Below, piece by piece: positions 52,775-61,818 of a stretch of DNA of 64,000 nucleotides. Source of the DNA: Prevotella sp. 885 (GTDB taxonomy: Bacteria > Bacteroidota > Bacteroidia > Bacteroidales > Bacteroidaceae); contig NZ_NOVE01000011.1 of assembly GCF_002265625.1 (NCBI RefSeq), forward strand, positions 1 through 64,000, given 5' to 3'. A program made the translations under genes and the position numbers. Each line of letters opens with the position of its first letter. The first letter of the stretch is position 1. Under the pieces are notes generated by a model, which saw only the letters and a list, made by a program, of their open reading frames with translations, searched no databases and was not told the DNA's origin.

Positions 52775-53065
52775 TTAATAAACCTTTACGTCGGTTATGA
52801 CCTGACTGCCTACGGCTTGGTTTATGCGCTGTACTATGCGTGTTTTCATCATCGAAAGATCTTGGCGCAAAGCAGGATTGATGATTTTCACGTATAGTGT
52901 CTGGTTCTTTATAAACTTCTCGCCGGTGTATCTTGTTATCATATCGCCCATTAGATTGTCCCATGCGTCTATTGCCCGCTTTTGCAGCAATGGCGTTTCG
53001 AGACCTTCGTGGCGCAGATACATGTTCAGCAAGTCGTTTATTGATTTCACTTCGCGTCTGAACAT
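52775..53065 (-). CDS. DUF721 (DciA-like) protein, 96 residues
   Basis: The product (MFRREVKSINDLLNMYLRHE...) has the DUF721 layout: an N-terminal helix, then AWDNLMGDMITRYT and a small domain with QTLYVKIINPALRQDLSMMK. DciA proteins help load the replicative helicase DnaB in bacteria lacking DnaC, so this may be its function. It follows the cyclo-ligase gene by 18 bases. Confidence 0.8.
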   Translation of the reverse strand: MFRREVKSINDLLNMYLRHEGLETPLLQKRAIDAWDNLMGDMITRYTGEKFIKNQTLYVKIINPALRQDLSMMKTRIVQRINQAVGSQVITDVKVY

Positions 53066-53083
53066 TATTGTTTTTCTCCTTTC

Positions 53084-53617
53084 TTATATTATCACTTCGT
53101 CCATCTTAACGTCATGCTCGTCCGTCGGAATTTGCTCAACGAGCTGGAACGGCAGACAGATGCCAATCTTGTATGTGCTCCCAAGTTTGGGCAGCAGTCT
53201 GTCGTAATAGCCCTTGCCGCGTCCCATACGGTTGCCTTCCTTGTCGAATGCCATACCTGGGATGACGGCGAGGTCGATGGACGCATAGTCAACGAACAGT
53301 TCGCCTGTCGGTTCCATGATGTTGTAGGCTCCCAGTGCAAGGTCAGCCGGACCCGTATAGCGACGCAGCTCCATTGTTCCTTCGCCCGTTACGTGAGGCA
53401 GCAGAATCTGCTTGCCGCTTACAAGGAGCGAGTCTACAAGCGTATGCGTGTCCACCTCGTCCGGCAAAGAATAGTAGAGCATCACGGTCTTAGCCGTTTT
53501 AATGCGCGGATGCGAGAGCAGACGCATTACAACAGGAAACGACTGTTCGCGCAATTCCTGACTTGTGAACTGACGTTTACGGCTTCTTATTTCCTTTCTG
53601 AGTTCCTGTTTTTCCAT
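53084..53617 (-). CDS. 5-formyltetrahydrofolate cyclo-ligase
   Basis: It converts 5-formyltetrahydrofolate to 5,10-methenyltetrahydrofolate using ATP. Motifs are MEKQELRKEIRSRKRQFT at the start, YYSLPDEVDTH, and the substrate-site string PGMAFDKEGNRMGRGKGYYD (about residues 123-142). The length of 177 is normal. It lies downstream of a large inverted repeat after the S41 gene and upstream of DUF721. Confidence 0.9.
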   Translation of the reverse strand: MEKQELRKEIRSRKRQFTSQELREQSFPVVMRLLSHPRIKTAKTVMLYYSLPDEVDTHTLVDSLLVSGKQILLPHVTGEGTMELRRYTGPADLALGAYNIMEPTGELFVDYASIDLAVIPGMAFDKEGNRMGRGKGYYDRLLPKLGSTYKIGICLPFQLVEQIPTDEHDVKMDEVII

Positions 53618-53660
53618 ACTTATATATTAGTTGATAGTTATGGTTATTTGAGAGTTTAGA

Positions 53661-53776
53661 ATTGAAAGTTGAGAGTTGAGGGTTGAGAGTTATGATTACA
53701 GATTACAAATAATATTACTAATCATAACTCTCAACTCCCAACTCTCAATTTTCAACTAATCTCAACTCTCAACTGT
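53661..53776. repeat. GTTGAGA-type array forming a 37-base inverted repeat after the S41 gene
   Basis: ATTGAAAGTTGAGAGTTGAG continues to 53698, and its inverted counterpart spans 53719-53757, with about three mismatches over 37 bases and a 20-base loop. Further units (TCTCAACTCTCAACT) run to within four bases of the S41 stop codon at 53780. The units resemble those at 26719-26788. The hairpin may end the S41 transcript before the cyclo-ligase gene. Confidence 0.75.
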
Positions 53777-53779
53777 ATT

Positions 53780-55411
53780 TCACTTCTTCGTCGGCTTCTT
53801 CGGGAACGCTGCGTTTTCGCGGAACACGCTCAGCGCCTTTGCTATGGCCGGGTCGTCGGCATTGATGTATTCGGTCCATGCCTCGTCGTCCAGCATATTA
53901 TAGATGATGCGGGAGTTGATGAAGCGTTCCAGGAGCTTGTGCGACTTGCGAATCATCAGATTGCGGCGTTTCAGTCCGTTGTGGTCTGCGTAAGCTGCAA
54001 ACTGCTCCACCGTGTTCTGGCTGACGAGATACTTCGAGAGGCTCATCATGTCCTTGTATGTGTTGAGCTTCGGACGGTTGTTGTCCGTGTAAGTGAACGC
54101 ATACTGGAGTATCAGTCCTGACATGGCAGCCTGCTTGTAGTAGCTGGTCATGCCGAGCGTGTCCTCAGCCACGAAGATGTCCGGCGTGATGCCGCCACCT
54201 CCATACACCGTACGTCCGATGCTGGTGTGGTAAGCCGGTCCGTGATGCTTGATGCTGTCCTGTGAGAAGAACTCGCCGTGCTGATAACGTGTGAGCAGAT
54301 CTTCCTCATAGTCCTTGTTGTCGCCGGCTGTGAACGGCTTCTGGATGCATCGTCCCGAAGGTGTGTAGTAGCGGGCGATGGTGAGGCGAATCATCGAACC
54401 GTCGGGGAAGGAGAGCTGCTGCTGCACGAGGCCCTTTCCGAACGAGCGGCGACCGATGATGGTTGCGCGGTCGTTGTCCTGCATGGCGCCGGCGAAAATC
54501 TCCGAAGCCGAAGCCGAACCCTCATTGATGAGCACCACGAGCGGAATCTTCTGATAAGATCCGTGTCCGTCCGACGGGAAGTCCTGTCTGGGCGACTTGC
54601 GTCCGATGGTATATACTATCAGCTTGTCCTTGGGCAAAAACTCGTTAGCCATCTGGATGGCAGAGTTCATATAGCCTCCCGTGTTGTCACGAAGGTCGAT
54701 GACGAGGTTGGTGAATCCCTCCTGCGACAGCTTGGCAAGGGCGATGAGCATTTCGGGATAAGTGGTCTCGCCGAAACTCTTCACCTTAATATATCCTGTG
54801 TTCTTGTCGAGCATATACGTGGCTGTGATGCTCTTCTGCGGTATGTCGCCACGCGTTACCGTAAAGTATTTCACGGCTTTTTGTCCGTAGCGCATCACAC
54901 CCAGCTTCACCTTCGTGTCCTTCGGACCTTTCAGGCGTCGCATGGCCTCCTCGTTAGTGACAATCTTGCCCACGAACGGCTTGCCGTCCACGCTTACAAT
55001 CTTGTCGCCGGCGAGAATGCCAGCACGCTGAGCCGGACCGTTCTTCACAACGTTCTGCACGTGTATTGTGTCCTTGCGTATGGTGAACTCGATGCCCACT
55101 CCCGAGAACGATCCCTTCAGGTCGTCAGCCACAGCCTGCGCGTCCTTTGCGCTGATGTATACGGAGTGCGGGTCGAGGTCGGCGAGAATCTGCGGTATGG
55201 CTACGTCCACGAGCGAGTCGATGTTCACCTTGTCCACGTACTGGTCGTCTATAAGGTGAAGCAGATTGCTGAGTCGGTTCGATCCGGAATTGATGATGTT
55301 GAGTCGGTTGCCGGAGAAGTGGTTGGCGTAGAACGAGCCAATCATTATTCCGATAATCACGCATACTGCCATTATCAACGGCATAAAGCGGTTAGACTTC
55401 TTCATATTCAT
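53780..55411 (-). CDS. S41 family (CtpA-like) carboxyl-terminal processing protease, 543 residues
   Basis: An N-terminal membrane anchor (FMPLIMAVCVIIGIMIGSFY) precedes the PDZ domain (SGVGIEFTIRKDTIHVQNVV; GILAGDKIVSVDGKPF). The catalytic core has LVIDLRDNTGGYMNSAI, the Ser in EGSASASEIFAGAMQDN and the Lys in GRRSFGKGLVQQQLSF. It acts in the periplasm on misfolded or tagged proteins. The gene overlaps the dCMP deaminase gene by 20 bases. An in-frame ATG at 55405 (MKKSNRF) is an equally likely start. Confidence 0.95.
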   Translation of the reverse strand: MNMKKSNRFMPLIMAVCVIIGIMIGSFYANHFSGNRLNIINSGSNRLSNLLHLIDDQYVDKVNIDSLVDVAIPQILADLDPHSVYISAKDAQAVADDLKGSFSGVGIEFTIRKDTIHVQNVVKNGPAQRAGILAGDKIVSVDGKPFVGKIVTNEEAMRRLKGPKDTKVKLGVMRYGQKAVKYFTVTRGDIPQKSITATYMLDKNTGYIKVKSFGETTYPEMLIALAKLSQEGFTNLVIDLRDNTGGYMNSAIQMANEFLPKDKLIVYTIGRKSPRQDFPSDGHGSYQKIPLVVLINEGSASASEIFAGAMQDNDRATIIGRRSFGKGLVQQQLSFPDGSMIRLTIARYYTPSGRCIQKPFTAGDNKDYEEDLLTRYQHGEFFSQDSIKHHGPAYHTSIGRTVYGGGGITPDIFVAEDTLGMTSYYKQAAMSGLILQYAFTYTDNNRPKLNTYKDMMSLSKYLVSQNTVEQFAAYADHNGLKRRNLMIRKSHKLLERFINSRIIYNMLDDEAWTEYINADDPAIAKALSVFRENAAFPKKPTKK

Positions 55412-55853
55412 AATCGTCAGGATTTAGATATGTTACTTCTATGTTTGCTCTCTTGAGGAGGTCTATGCCGTCCATCAGTCGGTACTGTTCGGCGTAAATC
55501 ACGCGCTTGATGCCCGCCTGGATAATCAGCTTGGCACATTCTATGCAGGGCGCCGCCGTCACGTAGAGCGTGGCGCCGTCGCTGTTGTTAGAGCTTCGTG
55601 CCAGCTTTGTAATGGCGTTGGCTTCGGCGTGAAGGACGTAGGGCTTCGTGGTATTGGTGTCGTCCTCGCAGATGTTCTCAAATCCGCTCGGCGTACCGTT
55701 ATATCCGTCGCTTATTATCATCTTCTCCTTCACCACCAGTGCGCCCACCTTGCGTCTGTGGCAATAGCTGTTCTCAGCCCAGATGCGGGCCATGCGCAGG
55801 TAGCGCAGGTCGAGCAACAGCTGCTTCTCCTCTTTCTTAGTGCTTGATTCCAT
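55392..55853 (-). CDS. dCMP/cytidine deaminase family protein, 153 residues
   Basis: The zinc site of deoxycytidylate deaminases is present: HAEANAI (about residue 76) and PCIECAKLII (about residue 104). Length and the phrase ISDGYNGTPSGFENICEDD match dCMP deaminase (ComEB-like), which makes dUMP for thymidylate synthesis. It overlaps the M3 peptidase gene by 17 bases and the S41 gene by 20, so the three are translationally coupled. Confidence 0.9.
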   Translation of the reverse strand: MESSTKKEEKQLLLDLRYLRMARIWAENSYCHRRKVGALVVKEKMIISDGYNGTPSGFENICEDDTNTTKPYVLHAEANAITKLARSSNNSDGATLYVTAAPCIECAKLIIQAGIKRVIYAEQYRLMDGIDLLKRANIEVTYLNPDDYEYEEV

Positions 55854-57915
55854 TTCGTTCGAGTAGTGCGTCTATGGTTGGTTCCTGTCCGCGGAATCTC
55901 TTATAGAGCATCATCGGATGCTCCGTACCTCCCTTTGACAGGATGTTGTCTCTGAAACTCTGTGCCGTCTTCTGGTCGAAGATGCCGTTCTTCTTGAACA
56001 CGCTGAATGCGTCAGCGTCCAGCACCTCAGCCCACTTATAGCTGTAATATCCGGCAGCGTATCCTCCCGCCATGATGTGCGAGAACTGCGTGGTCATACA
56101 CGTATCTGTCAGCTGCTTTGTCACCTGAGCCTTCTCCCAAGCCTTCTTCTCGAAGGGGATGATGTCCTCTGTGAAGGCGTCTTCCTTCGTATAGTAAGCC
56201 ATGTCCAGCAGTCCGAAGCTCACCTGTCTGAGGCAACTGTAGGCTGCAAGGAAGTTGCGGCTCTTGGCAATGCGCTCTATCAGCTCGTCCGGCATCGGCT
56301 CGCCCGTCTGGTAATGGAAGGCGAAGGTGCGCAGAAACTCTTTCTCCACGGCATAGTTCTCCATGAACTGCGAAGGCAGCTCCACGAAGTCCCACCATAC
56401 GTTGGTGCCTGAAAGACTCTCGAAGCGGGTGTTGGCGAACATGCCGTGCAGCGAATGGCCGAACTCATGGAGGAATGTCTCCACCTCGCCGAGAGTCAGC
56501 AGAGCCGGCTTTTCGGGTGTAGGCTTCGTGAAGTTCATCACCACGCTGACGTGCGGACGTACGTTTACGCCCTTGCGGTCTATCCATTGTCCCTGAAATT
56601 CTGTCATCCATGCTCCTCCCTGCTTGCCCTTGCGCGGATGGAAGTCGGCATAGAACACGGCGAGATACGATCCGTCGCGGTCGTACACCTCATACGCCTT
56701 TACGTCGGGATGATACACGGGGATGTCCTTGTTCTCCTTGAAGGTGATGCCGTACAGACGGTTGGCAAGGCCGAACACTCCGTCTATTACGCGTGACAGC
56801 TCGAAGTAGGGGCGGAGCATCTCTGCGTCGAGGTTATACTCGCGCATTTGCAGCTTGTGCGAATAAAATCCGAAGTCCCACGGCTCCATCTCAAAGTCGT
56901 CGCCCTCCTTCGCCTTAGCCTCTGCCTCCACAGCCTTTACGTCCTCAATGGCTGTAGGCTTGTAAGCGTCTATGAGGTCGTTCAGTAGCTTATATACGTT
57001 CTGTTCGTTTGTAGCCATGCGATGCACGAGCACGTAGTCGGCGTATGTGCGATAACCGAGCAGCTGCGCAATCTCGCGGCGCAGATTTATCAGTCGGCTG
57101 CAAATCTGGAGATTGTTCTCGCTGTTGTCGTGAATGCCCTCCGTGTTGCGTGCCATATACATCTGGCGGCGCAGTTCGCGTTGGGTGGAGTAGGTCATGA
57201 ACGGTGAGTAAGAGGGATAGTCCAATGTGAACAGCCATCCTGTCTTGTCGGCTTCCTTCGCAGCTGCCGCAGCCGCCTCGCGTGCCGTTTCGGGCAGTCC
57301 GTCCAGCTGAGCTTCGTCGGTGATGTGCAGGGTGAAAGCCTTGTTCTCCTTGAGAAGATTCTGCGAGAACTGGAGCGACAGCATACCTGCCTCCTCCGTC
57401 AGCTTGCGCAATTTCTCCTTACCCTCGTCGTCGAGAAGAGCACCGCTGCGCACGAAGCCGTCGTAGCAGTTATCCAGAAGCATCTGCTCCTCCGGTGTCA
57501 GCTCGCGATGATGCTCGTATACGTACTTGATGCGCTCGAAGAGGCGCTTGTTGAGCTTCACGTCGTTGGCGTGCTTCGTGAGGATGGGGCTCATCTTCTG
57601 CGCCAGTTCGTCCAGCTCGTCGCAGGTTTCGGCGCTGAGCATGCACGAGAAAGCGGTGGACACTCTTGAGAGGAGGTCATAATAATTCTCTCCGTTCTCG
57701 TTGTCCACGCGTACAATGGTGTTCTCGAAGTTAGGCTCTTCCGGATCGTTCACCATTTTCTCAATCTCCTCATCGTCACGTCTGATGCCTTCAATGAAAG
57801 CCTCTTCATAGTCGCTGATTCTTATCTTGTCGAATGGTACAGTTTCGTGCGGGGTGTTGTAGGGTTCGAAGAACGGATTTTTTCTTTCCGTCGTATTTGC
57901 GCTATTTTCCAACAT
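55837..57915 (-). CDS. M3 family metallopeptidase (oligopeptidase/Dcp-like), 692 residues
   Basis: A cytoplasmic zinc peptidase that cleaves short peptides. The metal motif is HEFGHSLHGMF (residues about 481-491), followed by SGTNVWWDFVELPSQFMENY, and further on HIMAGGYAAGYYSYKWAEVL, all typical of the thimet/Dcp group. There is no signal peptide. It is the first gene of the M3 - deaminase - S41 operon and has a -7 box upstream. Confidence 0.95.
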   Translation of the reverse strand: MLENSANTTERKNPFFEPYNTPHETVPFDKIRISDYEEAFIEGIRRDDEEIEKMVNDPEEPNFENTIVRVDNENGENYYDLLSRVSTAFSCMLSAETCDELDELAQKMSPILTKHANDVKLNKRLFERIKYVYEHHRELTPEEQMLLDNCYDGFVRSGALLDDEGKEKLRKLTEEAGMLSLQFSQNLLKENKAFTLHITDEAQLDGLPETAREAAAAAAKEADKTGWLFTLDYPSYSPFMTYSTQRELRRQMYMARNTEGIHDNSENNLQICSRLINLRREIAQLLGYRTYADYVLVHRMATNEQNVYKLLNDLIDAYKPTAIEDVKAVEAEAKAKEGDDFEMEPWDFGFYSHKLQMREYNLDAEMLRPYFELSRVIDGVFGLANRLYGITFKENKDIPVYHPDVKAYEVYDRDGSYLAVFYADFHPRKGKQGGAWMTEFQGQWIDRKGVNVRPHVSVVMNFTKPTPEKPALLTLGEVETFLHEFGHSLHGMFANTRFESLSGTNVWWDFVELPSQFMENYAVEKEFLRTFAFHYQTGEPMPDELIERIAKSRNFLAAYSCLRQVSFGLLDMAYYTKEDAFTEDIIPFEKKAWEKAQVTKQLTDTCMTTQFSHIMAGGYAAGYYSYKWAEVLDADAFSVFKKNGIFDQKTAQSFRDNILSKGGTEHPMMLYKRFRGQEPTIDALLERNGIKH

Positions 57916-57965
57916 ACTAATATATAAGATATCTTAAAAATCGTGTTTGCGATATATTTAACGTA

Positions 57966-57973
57966 CAAAGTTA
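57966..57973 (-). promoter_or_regulatory. -7 box for the M3 peptidase operon
   Basis: On the minus strand TAACTTTG, a perfect match, lies about 50 bases upstream of the start codon at 57915. No TTTG is seen at the usual -33 distance. Confidence 0.55.
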
Positions 57974-58050
57974 CGTATTTTCTTGAGAGTAGATATAAGC
58001 CCACCTTTTTTTTAACTTTCCTTATATAGTATTGTATGGAAAAATAGTTG

Positions 58051-58058
58051 TAACTTTG
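58051..58058 (+). promoter_or_regulatory. -7 box for the MFS transporter gene
   Basis: TAACTTTG at 58051-58058 is a perfect match, 38 bases upstream of the ATG at 58097. The -33 region is not obvious. Confidence 0.6.
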
Positions 58059-58096
58059 CCGCCCGAAAAGATTGTTTAAAGAATAGGGATATAAAA

Positions 58097-59323
58097 ATGC
58101 AAACTAAGAAAGATTCATTTAAGCGATGGTTGCCCCTGATAGGGTTGACCTTCGCCGTCTTTGTGTTTAATACCACCGAATTTATGCCCATCGGACTTCT
58201 TTCCGATATTGCTTCCGACCTTCATGTCAGCGAAGCGCGTGCCGGCATGCTCATTTCCGTTTATGCCTGGGTGGTGGCGCTGATGTCGCTTCCGCTCATG
58301 ATTGTGGCGTCTCGCATGGAGCTGAAGCGTCTTCTGCTTACCATTATCGGCGTTTTCGTGGTCAGCCATGTGGCTTCCGCCTTGGCTGAGGGCTATTACA
58401 CGCTTATGCTCTCTCGTATTGGCGTGGCTTGTTCGCATGCCATTTTCTGGTCCATAGCTCCACCCCTTGCCGTGCGTACCGTCCCTGACGGTCGTCGTGC
58501 GTTGGGTCTTAGCACCATAGCCACGGGTTCTTCCGTAGCGATGGTCGTGGGTCTGCCGTTGGGCCGCGTCATCGGACTCTACGTAGGATGGCGTGTCACG
58601 TTCTTCAGCATTGCCGTCATCACAGCCTTCATCTTCTTCTTCATCCTTGCCGTCTTTCCTTGCCTTGAGAGTAGGGGACGTTTCAGCATCAAGCAGTTGC
58701 CGTCGCTTCTCCGCAATCGTGTTTTGCTCGGCGTATTCCTCCTCTCCGTTCTCTTCGCCACCGCCCATTACTCGGGCTACAGCTACATCGAGCCGTTCCT
58801 TGGCAAGATAGCCGGTATGTCTCCTGATATGGTTACGCTTACGCTCATTGTCTTCGGCGGAGCTGGTATGTTGGGCAGCATATCCTTCTCCAAGTTCTAT
58901 ATGGCTAACCGTCGTCGCTTCATCTTCGTCACCACGGCAGCTCCCACCTTATGCCTCCTTCTGCTTCTTGCAGCGTCCGTGAACGTGTGGCTGACCATGC
59001 TTCTGTGTGTGGTTTGGGGCGCTATGGCAACGGCTTTCAACATCGCTTTCCAGGACAATACAATAAGGTTTGCGCCCGAGAACGCCACGTCCATAGGCAT
59101 GTCCATCTTCTCCGGACTCTTCAATCTCGGCATAGGATGTGGCGCTTACGTTGGCGGTCTGGTGGTTTCGCATGCCTCGCTGTCAGACATAGGATATGCT
59201 GGCGGACTGATAGGCGTGCTGATGACCGTATATTGTGTAGCAAGATTCTTCCCGAACATGCGTAAAAGGGAAGCTCTACCGATGACAATATTTGCATTTC
59301 TGATGCTCAATACTATGAGTTGA
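58097..59323 (+). CDS. MFS transporter of the sugar-efflux (SotB-like) group, 408 residues
   Basis: Twelve hydrophobic segments are visible. The start of segment 1 reads FVFNTTEFMPIGLLSDIA, a signature of SotB/YdeA sugar-efflux carriers, with IVASRMELKRLLL after segment 2. It probably exports arabinose, related sugars or drugs by proton antiport. The adjacent arabinofuranosidase operon fits a pentose role but proves nothing. The final 13 or so residues (MTIFAFLMLNTMS) are encoded by the left end of repeat copy 2, so the original C-terminus has been replaced or extended. Confidence 0.85.
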   Translation: MQTKKDSFKRWLPLIGLTFAVFVFNTTEFMPIGLLSDIASDLHVSEARAGMLISVYAWVVALMSLPLMIVASRMELKRLLLTIIGVFVVSHVASALAEGYYTLMLSRIGVACSHAIFWSIAPPLAVRTVPDGRRALGLSTIATGSSVAMVVGLPLGRVIGLYVGWRVTFFSIAVITAFIFFFILAVFPCLESRGRFSIKQLPSLLRNRVLLGVFLLSVLFATAHYSGYSYIEPFLGKIAGMSPDMVTLTLIVFGGAGMLGSISFSKFYMANRRRFIFVTTAAPTLCLLLLLAASVNVWLTMLLCVVWGAMATAFNIAFQDNTIRFAPENATSIGMSIFSGLFNLGIGCGAYVGGLVVSHASLSDIGYAGGLIGVLMTVYCVARFFPNMRKREALPMTIFAFLMLNTMS

Positions 59324-59675
59324 ACGCACTAAGAAATCTTTGGTGCGAAATTCTTGAATTTTGAGCGTGCAGCGACAATATGCTGACACTCTGTAGATTA
59401 CACTACTAAGAAGAGAAATGTGCAATGAATGACAGAGCTAAACAAGCATCATTGGGTGCAATAGCGCCACTTTTACACTATAATAGTGCCACTTTTATCA
59501 TACAATAGCGCCACTTTTACACTCTAATAGTGGCACTATTGTACTGTAAAAGTGGCACTATCGTTAAGAATTGGTGCTGTTTGCACAGCATAACACCATA
59601 AAAACAGCTTTTTGATTCTCTAAAATTGATTTTTATTTTGTAACATCTTTTTACTCTTTGTACGATATTTGCATG
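59285..59675 (+). repeat. Two-copy intergenic element, copy 2 (391 bp)
   Basis: It starts ACAATATTTGCATTTCT within the 3' end of the MFS gene and ends TACGATATTTGCATG. The 22-bp units start at 59459, 59481 and 59503, exactly 22 bases apart as in copy 1, and run into a hairpin ending near 59563. The TGCTGT/ACAGCA hairpin is identical in both copies. Bases 59503-59675 align with copy 1 bases 36530-36702 without gaps and with 10 differences. The 5' part is more diverged and about 10 bases longer. Confidence 0.85.
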
Positions 59676-59716
59676 GCGGATATAATTGGGTGGCGCAATG
59701 ACGAAGCCAATAAAAA

Positions 59717-59757
59717 AGGAGTTTTGAATTCCTTGTATTAAAGAATTCAAAACTCCT
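59717..59757 (-). terminator. Rho-independent terminator after the arabinofuranosidase gene
   Basis: AGGAGTTTTGAATTC (59717-59731) pairs perfectly with GAATTCAAAACTCCT (59743-59757). On the minus strand the stem is followed by TTTTTTATT. It closes the pentose operon 45 bases past the stop at 59802. Confidence 0.85.
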
Positions 59758-59801
59758 AATTCTTAAATTACCAACTAAGAATAATTCGTAATTCCTAAAT
59801 C

Positions 59802-61778
59802 TTATTTAATCTTATACATTCTGAACGACTTTGCTGGGAGCTTGTCGTTGAGAACTGTCATGTTCTTCTTGCTTACGCAAGTGGCAGTTGTCTCCACGGG
59901 ACGAATCAGATTGGGGTTGTCGAGAGTGTTCTCGGCGTCCATATTGTCGCTCTGAAGCGTTGTGGCAGTAGCCGAACGCGAGCCCTTCAGACCGTTAAGA
60001 TTGAGCGTAACGTCCTGAGCCTTGTCAGAAGTGTTAGCCACCTTCACGATTATTTCGCCCTTCTTCTTGTCCACCACTGCGCTGGCGAAGAGTCCGTCCT
60101 GACCTTCCTGACCAGCCACTGACTTACCGTTCATGGTGAGAGGCAGTACGTTGGTGCCCTTGTTGCAGGCATACATCTGCTGAACGTAGTAGCTGATGCT
60201 CTTGAACATGCGTGTGTTGTCATACCAGATCATGTCGGGACGCCACTGCCATCCGTCAACGTGGGCGAACAGCGGAGCGTATGTAGCCATGTCCACAACA
60301 TCAGCGTTGCGCTCAAGGTCGGTCATGAAAGCAGCCTCGTAGAGCGAAGTCTCGAAGTGATTCCATTTCTTTCCCTTTCCGTGGCAGGCATATTCGCCGG
60401 CGAACACCTTCGGACCCTTGCGGTCATAGCCCTCATAGCGCAGACCGTGAGAGAGGAACCAATGCTCGTCGCGATAGAAATGCTCGTCCACGAGGTCCGC
60501 CTTCAGCTCCTTCATGGCCTTCCATCCCTTCTCGAACATCTCGCCCTCAGAGTCAGGACCCGATGTGCCGATAAGCTTGATGTTGGGATACTTCGCCTTG
60601 ATGGCTTTCACGAAGGGGCGCAGACGCTCATAGTAGAGGTCGTCCCACTGCTCGTTGCCGACAGCGAGAAACTTGAGGTTGAACGGTGCGGGATGTCCCA
60701 TCTCAGCACGCTTCTTGCCCCATGTGGTGTTGACGTCGCCGTTGGCAAACTCGATGAGGTCCAGACAGTCCTGAATGTAGGGCTGAAGATCCTTCACTGC
60801 CACGTGAGCTGACGGATCGTTATGGTTTTGGAACTGACAAGCCATACCCACGTTGAGCACGGGAAGAGGCTCAGCACCGATGTCCTCGGAAAGGAGGAAA
60901 TACTCATAGAATCCCAGTCCGTAACTCTGATAATAGTCAGGGAAGAGGCGATAGTTGAACGTTGAGAGCCAACGGTTGCCGTTCAGCGGACGATTCTCCA
61001 CCGGTCCGATGGAGTTCTTCCATTGATAGCGCTGGTCCAGCGACGAACCCTCGACGATGCAACCGCCCGGGAAGCGGAATACGCCGGGATGAAGGTCGTA
61101 GAGAGCCTGAGCAAGGTCGCGGCGCATACCGTTCTCGCGGTCTTTGAACGTGTGCTTCGGGAAGAGGCTCACGTGCTCCAGTGCTACGCCGTTCTTGCCC
61201 TTCAGCAAGAGGCGGAGATTGGCTTTCTGCACGGTCTTGGGCGATTTAAGTATGAGTTCATACTTCTTCCATTCGTTGCCGCTGACCTTCAGTTCGGCAG
61301 TGGCAAATTCCTGGTGCTCCTCCATTGTGCTCTCGTCCACGAGCGACACCTCCACGTTGGCGTCGCCGCTTACAGTCTTAGCCCAAACGGTGAAGCGATA
61401 TTCCTCGTCCTTCTCGATGCCGATGCCGAAGTAGCCTTCGTTCTGCAGACCGGTAGCCGTATCGTTATGGCCGGAATAGTTGAGCACCACGTAATGAGGA
61501 CAACGCTCGAAGGGTCCGTCGTTCTTCACTTCAAACTTGCCGAAAGCCTTCCAGCCCATAAGAGCATCAGGAAATTCGAACGAGCGGTTCTTCACCAGCT
61601 CGCCGTACAGTCCGCCGTCGGCAGCATAATTGATATCTTCGAAGAAGATGCCGTACATGGTAGGCTGCACCGCCGCCCCCACCTTCTTGGTGTTCACGTC
61701 GAAAGTGTGGGGCTGAGCGTATGCTCCAAGCAGCGACGAGGCAGCTATGATGCACGACAGAAGTCGTTTCTTGTTCAT
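59802..61778 (-). CDS. Alpha-L-arabinofuranosidase, glycoside hydrolase family 51-like, 658 residues
   Basis: The signal peptide (MNKKRLLSCIIAASSLLGAYA) points to export. Early strings MYGIFFEDINYAADGGLYGE and LVKNRSFEF are typical of GH51. A carbohydrate-binding-like insert lies near residues 60-210. The acid/base Glu is in AVGNEQWDDLYYE (about 374) and the nucleophile Glu in VFAGEYACHGKGK (about 460). It removes arabinose side chains from plant arabinan or arabinoxylan. It is 40 bases after transketolase in the same direction, so the released sugar and its metabolism are linked. Confidence 0.9.
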   Translation of the reverse strand: MNKKRLLSCIIAASSLLGAYAQPHTFDVNTKKVGAAVQPTMYGIFFEDINYAADGGLYGELVKNRSFEFPDALMGWKAFGKFEVKNDGPFERCPHYVVLNYSGHNDTATGLQNEGYFGIGIEKDEEYRFTVWAKTVSGDANVEVSLVDESTMEEHQEFATAELKVSGNEWKKYELILKSPKTVQKANLRLLLKGKNGVALEHVSLFPKHTFKDRENGMRRDLAQALYDLHPGVFRFPGGCIVEGSSLDQRYQWKNSIGPVENRPLNGNRWLSTFNYRLFPDYYQSYGLGFYEYFLLSEDIGAEPLPVLNVGMACQFQNHNDPSAHVAVKDLQPYIQDCLDLIEFANGDVNTTWGKKRAEMGHPAPFNLKFLAVGNEQWDDLYYERLRPFVKAIKAKYPNIKLIGTSGPDSEGEMFEKGWKAMKELKADLVDEHFYRDEHWFLSHGLRYEGYDRKGPKVFAGEYACHGKGKKWNHFETSLYEAAFMTDLERNADVVDMATYAPLFAHVDGWQWRPDMIWYDNTRMFKSISYYVQQMYACNKGTNVLPLTMNGKSVAGQEGQDGLFASAVVDKKKGEIIVKVANTSDKAQDVTLNLNGLKGSRSATATTLQSDNMDAENTLDNPNLIRPVETTATCVSKKNMTVLNDKLPAKSFRMYKIK

Positions 61779-61818
61779 ATATTAATGTAAGGTTATCGAA
61801 CTATATAGTTCAGTAAGT

